A stretch of DNA of 5,548 nt, taken from Thiotrichaceae bacterium. GTDB lineage: Bacteria > Pseudomonadota > Gammaproteobacteria > Thiotrichales > Thiotrichaceae. Position 1 is the stretch's first letter. Each line of letters starts with the position of its first letter. The position numbers and the translations under genes are program-made. The notes under the pieces were generated by a model. That model searched no databases and was not told where the DNA came from. It was given only the letters and a program-made list of their open reading frames with translations. This document shows positions 1 to 5,548 of the stretch, one piece after another. The DNA is taken from contig JALWYT010000196.1 of the NCBI GenBank assembly GCA_026992705.1, positions 1 to 5,548 of the forward strand, read 5' to 3'.

Positions 1-761
1 CACTTTATGATTTATTCCAGCCAGATTTTTCACAAATAGAAAAAATTGTTTGGGATGAGTCTCAAACTGAAGATGAAATAAAGAAAATCCAGCAAACACT
101 CGAGCAAGAAATGGGTAATTTAGACTGGAAAACAATCAAGCAAGAGCTTTATAAGCAGCTTGATAGTTTATTAAATATATCATTAGGTAGTGTTTTAGCT
201 AGAGCATGGGTTACATTAAGACAAGTCGAACAAATCATAAAAAAGCAACAGGAAGATGGTTCAGATCGTATTTCAGTTATTCCTTTGATCGAACATAAAA
301 TACTCTCTCAGCATGAACCTAAATTAAAAATATTGTTAAATCATCATGATATTGGCGAACTAAGTTTTGTAGTGAAGTTTACTTTCAAGTTAGAAGGTGT
401 TTTAATCAAAATTCAATATGGAAAAATACAAGCCGTACTTGCCGGAAAATGTAAAGGAGTTGCTTCCATTAGCTATGAGGGTGTTAAATTAGAAGAAAAG
501 CAAATTGTAGAATTTGATTTACCAGGGCAATTTGATTTACTGAAAAATGAAGAACAACAACAAGAGGAAGAACAAGAGCGGGCAGATGATATGTTAAGTG
601 ATGATAGAACTGTACATGTGCAATCCTCAGACATTGAAATTCAATCACAAGAAGAAATCAGTAGTTATTCATCAATGAATTTTAGCAAAAAACTTGTATT
701 TTTATTAATTGGTGTACTGATTTCTATTTTTATAGTTGCGACCATAGTTATATTAATCTAA
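1..761 (+). CDS. Unrecognised C-terminally membrane-anchored protein, 5' partial
   Basis: I do not recognise this family. The frame that ends with TAA at 759-761 is open to the left edge (first full codon at position 3), giving 252 visible residues. The first ATG (position 111) has no convincing ribosome site and the 36 codons before it have no stop, so the gene probably starts outside the window. Visible parts, numbered from the first full codon: a charged, probably helical segment rich in Glu, Lys and Gln (about 10-85); a stretch with alternating hydrophobic residues that looks beta-rich (about 91-179); a Glu/Gln- and Asp/Ser-rich low-complexity linker (about 181-226); and a 22-residue hydrophobic segment (231-252) that ends the protein. 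Lysines just before that segment suggest a cytoplasmic body held in the inner membrane by its tail. The gene is visibly more AT-rich than glyQ-glyS. A role cannot be given; the neighbour to the left, not visible here, might help. Confidence 0.75.
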   Translation, partial: LYDLFQPDFSQIEKIVWDESQTEDEIKKIQQTLEQEMGNLDWKTIKQELYKQLDSLLNISLGSVLARAWVTLRQVEQIIKKQQEDGSDRISVIPLIEHKILSQHEPKLKILLNHHDIGELSFVVKFTFKLEGVLIKIQYGKIQAVLAGKCKGVASISYEGVKLEEKQIVEFDLPGQFDLLKNEEQQQEEEQERADDMLSDDRTVHVQSSDIEIQSQEEISSYSSMNFSKKLVFLLIGVLISIFIVATIVILI

Positions 762-1442
762 ATACTTAACTAAAGCCTGTGATACTAATTCACCTAAATA
801 ATTAATAAACAGTGTGCCCATTGATGGAGTAAAGCGATGTTCATCACAACTACCTAATGCTAATACTCCAATAGGTTTTATTTCATATAAAGGAATTAAC
901 ACGGCCGAGCGGATGAATATGCCTTGATCACCAAATAAAAAGATTTGCTGTTTAGGGCGTAGCTTGCCACAGACAGCCTCACGCTTTTTAAACAGGCTAT
1001 CAAAATGCTTCAGTGAAGGGTGTTTAGGCTGAATGAAATGTAATCCCTCACTATCTTTACCATTACCAATTAAGCGTAATACTACATGATCCGTATTAAA
1101 CTCATTGTGTAAAATATCCTGGCAGTTTGCAATTGCAGCATCTAGGCAATCACTTTGTATAAGTGCTAGGGCGAGGTAATGTAAGCGTTTTACTACATGC
1201 TCATTGCTATTTGCCACTTTAATCAGTGTGCTTAATTGTTTTTCAAGTATATTATTTTTTTGACGTAATAAAGAAATTTGACGTTCCACGAGGGAGATAG
1301 CTACACCTGACGGATGGGGAATCTTTAATATTTCGAGTAATTCAATATGACGATGGAAAAAATCAGGGTGATTTTTTAAATAAGTAGCAATTACCTTTTC
1401 TTCTACAAAAGCATCAGTTTTTTTTGTCACGTGACTACTCAT
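753..1442 (-). CDS. DUF484 family protein (YigA-like, GAF-like C-terminal half)
   Basis: This 229-residue protein matches the DUF484 family, whose molecular function is not established. Visible hallmarks are the N-terminal segment with YLKNHPDFF (21-29), IPHPSG (41-46) and SLVERQISLLR (50-60). A probable coiled-coil helix follows (about 50-80), then LHYLALAL (87-94), and a GAF-like alpha/beta half (about 95-229) that includes the hydrophobic strands IRSAVLIPLY (177-186) and IGVLALGS (191-198). The length is normal for the family. The ATG at 1440-1442 overlaps the dapF stop (ATGA), with an AGGAAG ribosome site inside dapF, so the gene is probably translationally coupled to dapF. In many gammaproteobacteria this gene sits between dapF and xerC; here xerC does not follow. 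Its 3' end overlaps the convergent gene at 753-761 by 9 bases. A ligand-binding or regulatory role is only inferred from the GAF-like fold. Confidence 0.9.
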   Translation of the reverse strand: MSSHVTKKTDAFVEEKVIATYLKNHPDFFHRHIELLEILKIPHPSGVAISLVERQISLLRQKNNILEKQLSTLIKVANSNEHVVKRLHYLALALIQSDCLDAAIANCQDILHNEFNTDHVVLRLIGNGKDSEGLHFIQPKHPSLKHFDSLFKKREAVCGKLRPKQQIFLFGDQGIFIRSAVLIPLYEIKPIGVLALGSCDEHRFTPSMGTLFINYLGELVSQALVKYLD

Positions 1443-2269
1443 AATTCAATACTTCCTGTGAATACACTTTCTGCGGGACCTGTCATCATGACAGGAGTAT
1501 TATTATTTTCCCATTGTACCGTTAACTGTCCGCCAGGTAAGTCTACTTTTACACGATTATTCAATTTATTCTGCAAAATTCCGACGACTGTTGCAGCACA
1601 AGCACCTGTACCACAAGCTAATGTTTCTCCTGCACCTCGCTCAAAGACACGCAAACGAATATGCTCAGTGGATAATATTTGCATAAAACCTACATTGACT
1701 CGATTCGGAAAAGCGGGATGAACTGCAAGCTCTGCTCCAAGCGTTTCTACAGGGGCAGTATCAATATCATCGACAATTAAAACAGCATGGGGGTTACCCA
1801 TCGAAACTACACCAAGATTAATCATCTCATTATTATTAGTGATTTGATAGTGAACTTGCTCCGTATCTGTATTAAAAGGAATCGCTTCAGGCTGAGTAAT
1901 GGGTTTACCCATATTAACGGTAATATCACCATTATCCTGAACAGTTAAAATAATTTTTCCTGTTGCGGTCATTACAGAAATATCGATTTTATTGGTTAAG
2001 CCATTATCCCGTACAAACCGAGCAAAACAACGTGCTCCATTTCCACACTGTTCAACTTCACTACCATCAGCATTAAAAATACGATACAGAAAATCAGCCT
2101 CATCACCCCAGTAATCTTCAACTAATAACACCTGATCACAGCCAATACCAAAATGACGATCGGCAATAAAGCGAATCTGCTCTTGTGATAAATTAATGCT
2201 TTGATTGATGGCATCAAAAACAACAAAATCATTGCCCAAGCCATGCATTTTAGTAAATTGGTATCGCAT
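1439..2269 (-). CDS. dapF: Diaminopimelate epimerase
   Basis: DapF is a cytoplasmic, cofactor-independent epimerase that converts LL-diaminopimelate to meso-diaminopimelate, the precursor of lysine and a cross-linking residue of peptidoglycan. The 276-residue length is normal and the protein appears complete. The N-terminal half begins with the family signature KMHGLGNDF (7-15) and carries the first catalytic cysteine, C75, in EQCGNGARC (73-81). The C-terminal half carries the second, C219, in ERGAGETLACGTGACA (210-225). Other expected substrate contacts are present: N13, Q46 in GCDQ, N66 in FNADGSE, N159 in GNPHAV, N192, and E210-R211. The start ATG places the signature where it is expected; an AAGGAA ribosome-like site lies a rather long 13 bases upstream. 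It is the first gene of a two-gene unit with DUF484, and a candidate promoter lies just upstream. Nothing is missing or odd in the active site. Confidence 0.98.
   Translation of the reverse strand: MRYQFTKMHGLGNDFVVFDAINQSINLSQEQIRFIADRHFGIGCDQVLLVEDYWGDEADFLYRIFNADGSEVEQCGNGARCFARFVRDNGLTNKIDISVMTATGKIILTVQDNGDITVNMGKPITQPEAIPFNTDTEQVHYQITNNNEMINLGVVSMGNPHAVLIVDDIDTAPVETLGAELAVHPAFPNRVNVGFMQILSTEHIRLRVFERGAGETLACGTGACAATVVGILQNKLNNRVKVDLPGGQLTVQWENNNTPVMMTGPAESVFTGSIEL
1452..1457 (-). promoter_or_regulatory. Ribosome binding site of the DUF484 gene, inside dapF
   Basis: Read on the minus strand this is AGGAAG, nine bases before the DUF484 ATG and within the last codons of dapF. Together with the ATGA stop/start overlap it supports the chosen start and suggests that ribosomes finishing dapF can restart on the DUF484 gene. 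Confidence 0.6.
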
Positions 2270-2301
2270 GTTAATCGTAATTTTCCTTGATTATTTAGCT
2301 G

Positions 2302-2329
2302 ATTTTACGTTACTTTTTTAAGTTGTCAC
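2302..2329 (-). promoter_or_regulatory. Candidate sigma-70 promoter of dapF
   Basis: On the minus strand, GTGACA (2324-2329) could be the -35 box and TAAAAT (2302-2307) the -10 box, with a 16-base spacer. Transcription would start near 2295, about 26 bases before the dapF ATG at 2269. This region is very AT-rich, so such matches arise easily by chance; the spacing and position are the main support. Confidence 0.4.
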
Positions 2330-2365
2330 AGTTAATAATTCTTTTAATAAAGGTGATGAGTGATA

Positions 2366-2391
2366 GTTTAATTAAATAGCTTAAGTTAAAC
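2366..2391 (-). repeat. AT-rich bulged hairpin after the PAP2 gene (possible weak terminator)
   Basis: The arms GTTTAATTAA (2366-2375) and TTAAGTTAAAC (2381-2391, + strand reading) pair over ten base pairs with one bulged G and a five-base loop. On the minus strand the hairpin begins three bases after the PAP2 stop codon. Only the outermost pair is G-C, so the stem is weak, and it is not followed by a T tract (the next bases are TATCACTC). It could be a 3' mRNA end structure or a poor terminator between the PAP2 gene and dapF, or just chance in AT-rich DNA. The rest of the 125-base gap (2270-2394) holds only the candidate dapF promoter and leader. Confidence 0.35.
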
Positions 2392-2394
2392 ATT

Positions 2395-2934
2395 TTACCA
2401 ACGTTTACTTAATTGAACCCTTAGTCCTCCACTTTCTACGATTGGATTGACTGATAACTTCTTATAAGGTGTTGTAAAATAACGGCTACTTAGTATACCA
2501 ACAGCCGCTCCCGCAATAACATCGATAGTGTCATGTTTTTTTGCATGGATTCGGCTATAAGCAACATAAGTCGCCCCAACATAAGGCAAAATCGCGTTTT
2601 TAATACCATATCGTTTATGAATAAACGCCGCCCCCATAAAAGTGGCTGATGTGTGCCCTGACGGGAAGGATTTATAATTATTGCCATCAGGGCGTTTTTT
2701 ATGAGTAATTTCTTTCAATGCAGCGGTGGTGGCTAATGTGGTAGCCAGTGATTTTACAAATTGCTGTGTTCCATTGTGACCTGATTTTTTTTCATAGACC
2801 AATGTTGAACTTAGAGCAACAGTAGGAATAAGAATTTGAAGGGTATCACCTGTCATTTCTACTTTATCGGCAAAGGCGGTTACGCTAACAGTGAATGACA
2901 AAATAAATAATAGGTTTGCTAATAGTTTACTCAT
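2395..2934 (-). CDS. Exported PAP2-family phosphatase
   Basis: This is a 179-residue PAP2 (type 2 phosphatidic acid phosphatase / haloperoxidase-like) acid phosphatase. All three catalytic motifs are present and correctly spaced: K74-X6-R81-P82; PSGH (91-94) with the general acid/base H94; and S127-R128-X5-H134-X3-D138 with the nucleophile H134. Residues 1-22 look like a Sec signal peptide (hydrophobic core about 4-20, likely cleavage after AFA), so the active site should face the periplasm. Further hydrophobic stretches (about 31-46, 61-73, 112-126 and 137-149) could be membrane or buried helices. The protein ends in a short tail (about 160-179) with alternating residues and a terminal Trp. 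An AAGGA ribosome site five bases before the ATG supports the start. The substrate cannot be told from sequence; undecaprenyl pyrophosphate, phosphatidylglycerol phosphate, lipid A phosphates or soluble phosphate esters are all handled by members of this superfamily. It is transcribed away from glyQ. Confidence 0.92.
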   Translation of the reverse strand: MSKLLANLLFILSFTVSVTAFADKVEMTGDTLQILIPTVALSSTLVYEKKSGHNGTQQFVKSLATTLATTAALKEITHKKRPDGNNYKSFPSGHTSATFMGAAFIHKRYGIKNAILPYVGATYVAYSRIHAKKHDTIDVIAGAAVGILSSRYFTTPYKKLSVNPIVESGGLRVQLSKRW

Positions 2935-2939
2935 ACTTT

Positions 2940-2944
2940 TCCTT
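2940..2944 (-). promoter_or_regulatory. Ribosome binding site of the PAP2 gene
   Basis: On the minus strand this reads AAGGA, five bases before the ATG at 2932-2934. It fixes the start that gives a well-formed signal peptide. Confidence 0.65.
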
Positions 2945-2952
2945 TAAATTGT

Positions 2953-2980
2953 ATATTAACAATTAAGTAGAAATTAACAA
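2953..2980 (-). promoter_or_regulatory. Candidate promoter of the PAP2 gene
   Basis: On the minus strand, TTGTTA (2975-2980) and TAATAT (2953-2958) are separated by 16 bases and would start transcription near 2946, leaving a leader of only about a dozen bases. The -10 match is moderate (4 of 6) and the region is AT-rich, so this is a weak call. Confidence 0.3.
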
Positions 2981-3082
2981 AATAAATTAGGTGATAGTGT
3001 TAAAAAAATAAGATAGGGATTTTGTGTAGTCTACTTCTCGTCAAAAAATCCTTATATTTTGAAAGATTGTTGTCAATTAAAT

Positions 3083-3111
3083 TTTATCCATTGTTACCAG
3101 ATTGCTATACT
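3083..3111 (+). promoter_or_regulatory. Candidate extended -10 promoter of glyQ-glyS
   Basis: TATACT (3106-3111) is preceded directly by TGC (3103-3105), the extended -10 pattern TGN-TATAAT with one mismatch in the hexamer. The hexamer 17 bases upstream (3083-3088, TTTATC) is a weak -35, which is tolerated with an extended -10. Transcription would begin near 3118 and give a leader of about 34 bases before the glyQ ATG at 3152. If correct, the in-frame TTG at 3059 is upstream of the transcript and cannot be the start. Confidence 0.5.
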
Positions 3112-3151
3112 TGCCAATCTTAATTTAGCTAGTAGTGAATTCGCAATAAAA

Positions 3152-4066
3152 ATGTCAAATTATAATGTTTCTACGTTTCAGGGCTTGATTTTTGCCCTAC
3201 AAGATTACTGGGCAAAACAAGGCTGTGTTATTGTGCAACCTTATGATATGGAAATGGGAGCAGGGACGTTCCACCCCGCAACCTTCCTACGCTCCATCGG
3301 TCCCGAACATTGGCGATCAGCCTATGTGCAGCCATCACGTCGTCCTACTGATGGGCGTTATGGTGAAAACCCCAACCGTTTACAGCACTATTATCAATTT
3401 CAAGTCGTATTAAAACCCTCGCCTGATGATATTCAAGACTTATACCTACAATCATTGGTCGCATTAGGCATAGACCCATTAGTGCATGATATTCGTTTTG
3501 TAGAAGACAACTGGGAATCCCCCACACTAGGGGCTTGGGGCTTAGGCTGGGAAGTCTGGCTAAATGGTATGGAAGTCACCCAGTTTACCTATTTCCAACA
3601 AGTCGGCGGCTTAGAATGTAAGCCCGTAACAGGTGAAATTACCTATGGGCTTGAGCGTATCGCCATGTATCTGCAAGGCGTGAAAAGCGTTTATGATTTG
3701 GTTTGGACGGAAGGTCCGCAAGGCATGGTCACTTATGGCGATATTTTCCACCAAAACGAAGTTGAGCAATCCACTTATAATTTTGAAAAAGCGGATACTG
3801 AAACACTATTCCCGCAGTTTGACCAATGTGAAACCATGTGTATGCAATTAGTTGAGGATAATCTACCACTACCTGCCTATGAGCAGCTTCTTCAAGCCTC
3901 GCATATTTTCAATTTACTTGATGCTCGCCATGCGATTTCGGTGACTGAGCGACAGCGTTATATCCTGCGTGTTCGCACCTTATCACGAGCCATTGCAGAA
4001 AATTACTATGCCGCTCGTGAAGCACTCGGCTTCCCACTACTCACTGACAATGAGGAGAAACGATAA
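3152..4066 (+). CDS. glyQ: Glycyl-tRNA synthetase, alpha subunit
   Basis: GlyQ is the catalytic class II subunit of the bacterial alpha2-beta2 glycyl-tRNA synthetase, which activates glycine with ATP and loads it on tRNA-Gly in the cytoplasm. From this start the protein has 304 residues, very close to the E. coli length. Diagnostic segments include TFQGLIFALQDYWAKQGC (8-25), the ATP-site region SRRPTDGRYGENPNR (62-76), FVEDNWESPTLGAWGLGWEVW (starting at 116), TYFQQVGGLECKPVTGEITY (146-165) with the motif 3 GLER (166-169), YGDIFHQNEVEQSTYNFE (195-212), and NLLDARHAISVTERQRYILR (254-273). The frame extends upstream to a TTG at 3059, but those 31 codons look unlike GlyQ; the ATG at 3152 lines up with known GlyQ N termini. 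No good Shine-Dalgarno precedes it, only an A-rich stretch. It overlaps glyS by one base (TAATG). Confidence 0.98.
   Translation: MSNYNVSTFQGLIFALQDYWAKQGCVIVQPYDMEMGAGTFHPATFLRSIGPEHWRSAYVQPSRRPTDGRYGENPNRLQHYYQFQVVLKPSPDDIQDLYLQSLVALGIDPLVHDIRFVEDNWESPTLGAWGLGWEVWLNGMEVTQFTYFQQVGGLECKPVTGEITYGLERIAMYLQGVKSVYDLVWTEGPQGMVTYGDIFHQNEVEQSTYNFEKADTETLFPQFDQCETMCMQLVEDNLPLPAYEQLLQASHIFNLLDARHAISVTERQRYILRVRTLSRAIAENYYAAREALGFPLLTDNEEKR
4052..4057 (+). promoter_or_regulatory. Ribosome binding site of glyS
   Basis: GAGGAG lies within the last codons of glyQ, eight bases before the glyS ATG at 4066. It is the strongest Shine-Dalgarno in the window and settles the glyS start; with the TAATG junction it suggests coupled translation that keeps the two subunits balanced. 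Confidence 0.8.
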
Positions 4067-5548
4067 TGACAACAAGCGATTTACTCATTGAAATTGGCAC
4101 TGAAGAACTTCCACCAAAAGCACTGCCTACACTATCCAAAGCCTTTACCGATGGCATTGTCAGTGGTTTAGAAAATGCCGGCTTGCAAGCCGATGAGGTG
4201 ATGAGCTATGCCACACCGCGTCGTCTAGCGGTTGTCTTGAAAAATGTACCCACTGCTCAAGCCGATCAAACACAAGAACGCCGAGGTCCTGCGGTACAAG
4301 CTGCTTTTGATGCCGACGGCAAGCCCACAAAAGCTGCAGAAGGCTTTGCTCGTGGCTGCGGAGTTAGTGTAGATGAATTAGAACAACGGGAAACCCCCAA
4401 AGGCACATGGCTCTACTTCAGCAAACAAGTCGCAGGCAAAGCGACAAGCGAATTACTGCCTGATATTGTGCAAAACTCACTCGATAAACTGCCTATTCCT
4501 AAGCGTATGCGATGGGGAAGCAGTACTGTTGAATTTGTACGCCCTGTGCATTGGATTGTGATGCTATCAGGCTCAGATGTTATCAATGCCTCCATTCTTG
4601 GCATTTCAGCCAGTAACACCACGCAAGGGCATCGCTTCCACCATCCTGAAAAAATTCTTATCAACACACCAGCGGATTATGCGGATACCTTAAAAAATAG
4701 CGGCAAAGTGATTGCTGATTTTGCCGAGCGTCGCAGCATAATCAAACAACAAGTTGAAGCTGAAGCCAGCAAATTGAATGCTCAAGCCGTTATCTCGGAT
4801 GCCTTACTCGATGAAGTAACAGCATTGGTGGAATACCCTGTCGCCATTGTTGGCGGTTTTGATGAAAAGTTTTTAGATGTTCCGCAGGAAGCCTTGATTT
4901 CCGCCATGCAAGATCATCAAAAATACTTCCCCGTGGTCGATGTTGACAATAAATTAATGGCGTATTTTATTACCATCGCCAATATCGAAAGCAAAGACCC
5001 CAGCAAAATACGCGAAGGCAATGAGCGTGTCATTCGCCCACGTTTTAGTGATGCTGAATTTTTCTGGAATCAAGATAGAAAAAGCACGTTAGAATCGCGT
5101 CGAGAAGCCAGTAAAAACATTGTTTTCCAACAAAAACTCGGCTCTTTGTACGAAAAAACCGAACGGGTTGCCCAGCTTGCCCGCATCATGGCAGAGCAAC
5201 TAGGAGCCAATGCCGATGATGCTGCTCGAGCCGCAGAGCTATCTAAATGTGATTTAATGACCGAAATGGTCTATGAATTCACCAGTCTGCAAGGCGTAAT
5301 GGGACGTTATTATGCCTTAAACGATGGCGAAAATGAGGCAGTCGCCAATGCTCTCGATGAACAATATATGCCACGCTACGCAGGGGATCAACTCCCCCAA
5401 GGCACAACAGGGCAAATACTCGCCATTGCAGACAAACTCGATACCCTAGTCGGTATTTTCGCCATCGGACAAAAACCCACAGGCACTAAAGACCCCTTTG
5501 CACTACGCCGTGCCGCTTTAGGTGTGTTGCGGATTATTATTGAATGCA
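4066..5548 (+). CDS. glyS: Glycyl-tRNA synthetase, beta subunit, 3' partial
   Basis: GlyS is the large beta subunit that partners GlyQ and provides much of the tRNA binding. The frame is open from the ATG at 4066 to the right edge: 494 codons of a family that is about 690 residues long in E. coli, so roughly the last 200 residues, including the C-terminal anticodon-binding-like domain, are outside the window. Visible family segments are DLLIEIGTEELPPKAL (5-20), YATPRRLAV (48-56), KRMRWG (146-151) with FVRPVHWIV (157-165), QGHRFHHP (187-194), VEYPVAIVGGFDEKFL (255-270), AMQDHQKYFPV (280-290), RPRFSDAEFFW (324-334), and the HD-like region with LSKCDLMTEMVYEFTSLQG (392-410), AIADKLDTLVGIFAIG (453-468) and KDPFALRRAALGVLRII (475-491). 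No frameshift or internal stop is seen. It is the second gene of the glyQ-glyS operon. Confidence 0.97.
   Translation, partial: MTTSDLLIEIGTEELPPKALPTLSKAFTDGIVSGLENAGLQADEVMSYATPRRLAVVLKNVPTAQADQTQERRGPAVQAAFDADGKPTKAAEGFARGCGVSVDELEQRETPKGTWLYFSKQVAGKATSELLPDIVQNSLDKLPIPKRMRWGSSTVEFVRPVHWIVMLSGSDVINASILGISASNTTQGHRFHHPEKILINTPADYADTLKNSGKVIADFAERRSIIKQQVEAEASKLNAQAVISDALLDEVTALVEYPVAIVGGFDEKFLDVPQEALISAMQDHQKYFPVVDVDNKLMAYFITIANIESKDPSKIREGNERVIRPRFSDAEFFWNQDRKSTLESRREASKNIVFQQKLGSLYEKTERVAQLARIMAEQLGANADDAARAAELSKCDLMTEMVYEFTSLQGVMGRYYALNDGENEAVANALDEQYMPRYAGDQLPQGTTGQILAIADKLDTLVGIFAIGQKPTGTKDPFALRRAALGVLRIIIEC

Noticed and set aside
511..540. Twelve-base direct repeat (AATTTGATTTAC) in the left gene
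   Set aside because: The two copies are 18 bases apart, in frame, and encode the repeated FDL in the protein; a single short repeat does not suggest a mobile element or array.
1431..1721. A 96-codon open frame on the + strand
   Set aside because: It lies entirely opposite the end of dapF and the start of DUF484, both of which have clear family motifs; its product shows no recognisable features.
2490..2687. A 65-codon - strand frame within the PAP2 gene
   Set aside because: It is a shifted frame of the PAP2 coding sequence, whose own frame carries all three catalytic motifs.
3017..3051. Inverted repeat GGATTTT / AAAATCC between the PAP2 gene and glyQ
   Set aside because: Seven-base AT-rich arms with a 21-base loop are readily expected by chance; no T tract follows on either strand and the position suits neither a terminator nor a clear operator.
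3112..3151. Possible T-box or glycine riboswitch before glyQ
   Set aside because: The likely leader is only about 34 bases, too short for either, and no conserved T-box sequence or terminator hairpin is present.
3192..3527. Short open frames on both strands within glyQ
   Set aside because: They are alternate frames over strongly conserved GlyQ sequence and have no features of their own.
4413..4667. An 84-codon - strand frame
   Set aside because: It is antisense to glyS, which is continuous and conserved through this region.

Overview
The window looks like ordinary chromosomal DNA from a low-GC gammaproteobacterium. The evidence is the adjacent dapF and DUF484 genes, which are typical neighbours in gammaproteobacteria, and a two-subunit (alpha/beta) glycyl-tRNA synthetase whose alpha subunit closely matches the proteobacterial GlyQ. 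Species cannot be fixed from the sequence. A sulfur-oxidising (Beggiatoa/Thiothrix-like) or related lineage is only a guess.

Layout, left to right. (1) Positions 1-761, + strand: the 3' part of an AT-rich gene for an unrecognised protein with a charged linker and a hydrophobic C-terminal anchor. Its reading frame is open to the left edge, so its true start is probably outside the window. (2) Positions 753-2269, - strand: a compact two-gene unit, dapF (diaminopimelate epimerase) followed by a DUF484 family gene, joined by a 4-base ATGA overlap. The end of the DUF484 gene overlaps the end of gene 1 by 9 bases, tail to tail. (3) Positions 2395-2934, - strand: a small exported PAP2-family phosphatase with all three catalytic motifs, followed by an AT-rich hairpin. 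(4) Positions 3152-5548, + strand: the glyQ-glyS operon for the alpha and beta subunits of glycyl-tRNA synthetase. The two genes share one base, and glyS runs off the right edge after 494 codons.

How the genes relate: dapF supplies meso-diaminopimelate for lysine and peptidoglycan. glyQ and glyS build one tetrameric enzyme. The PAP2 protein probably removes a phosphate from a lipid or other substrate in the periplasm. No shared pathway connects these blocks. The PAP2 gene and glyQ diverge from a 217-base AT-rich intergenic region that holds candidate promoters for both.

No new multi-gene system, mobile element, CRISPR array or RNA gene was seen. The least explained item is the anchored protein at the left edge. 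The other points worth a second look are the missing xerC next to DUF484, the convergent coding overlap, the start site and extended -10 promoter of glyQ, and the bulged AT hairpin after the PAP2 gene.
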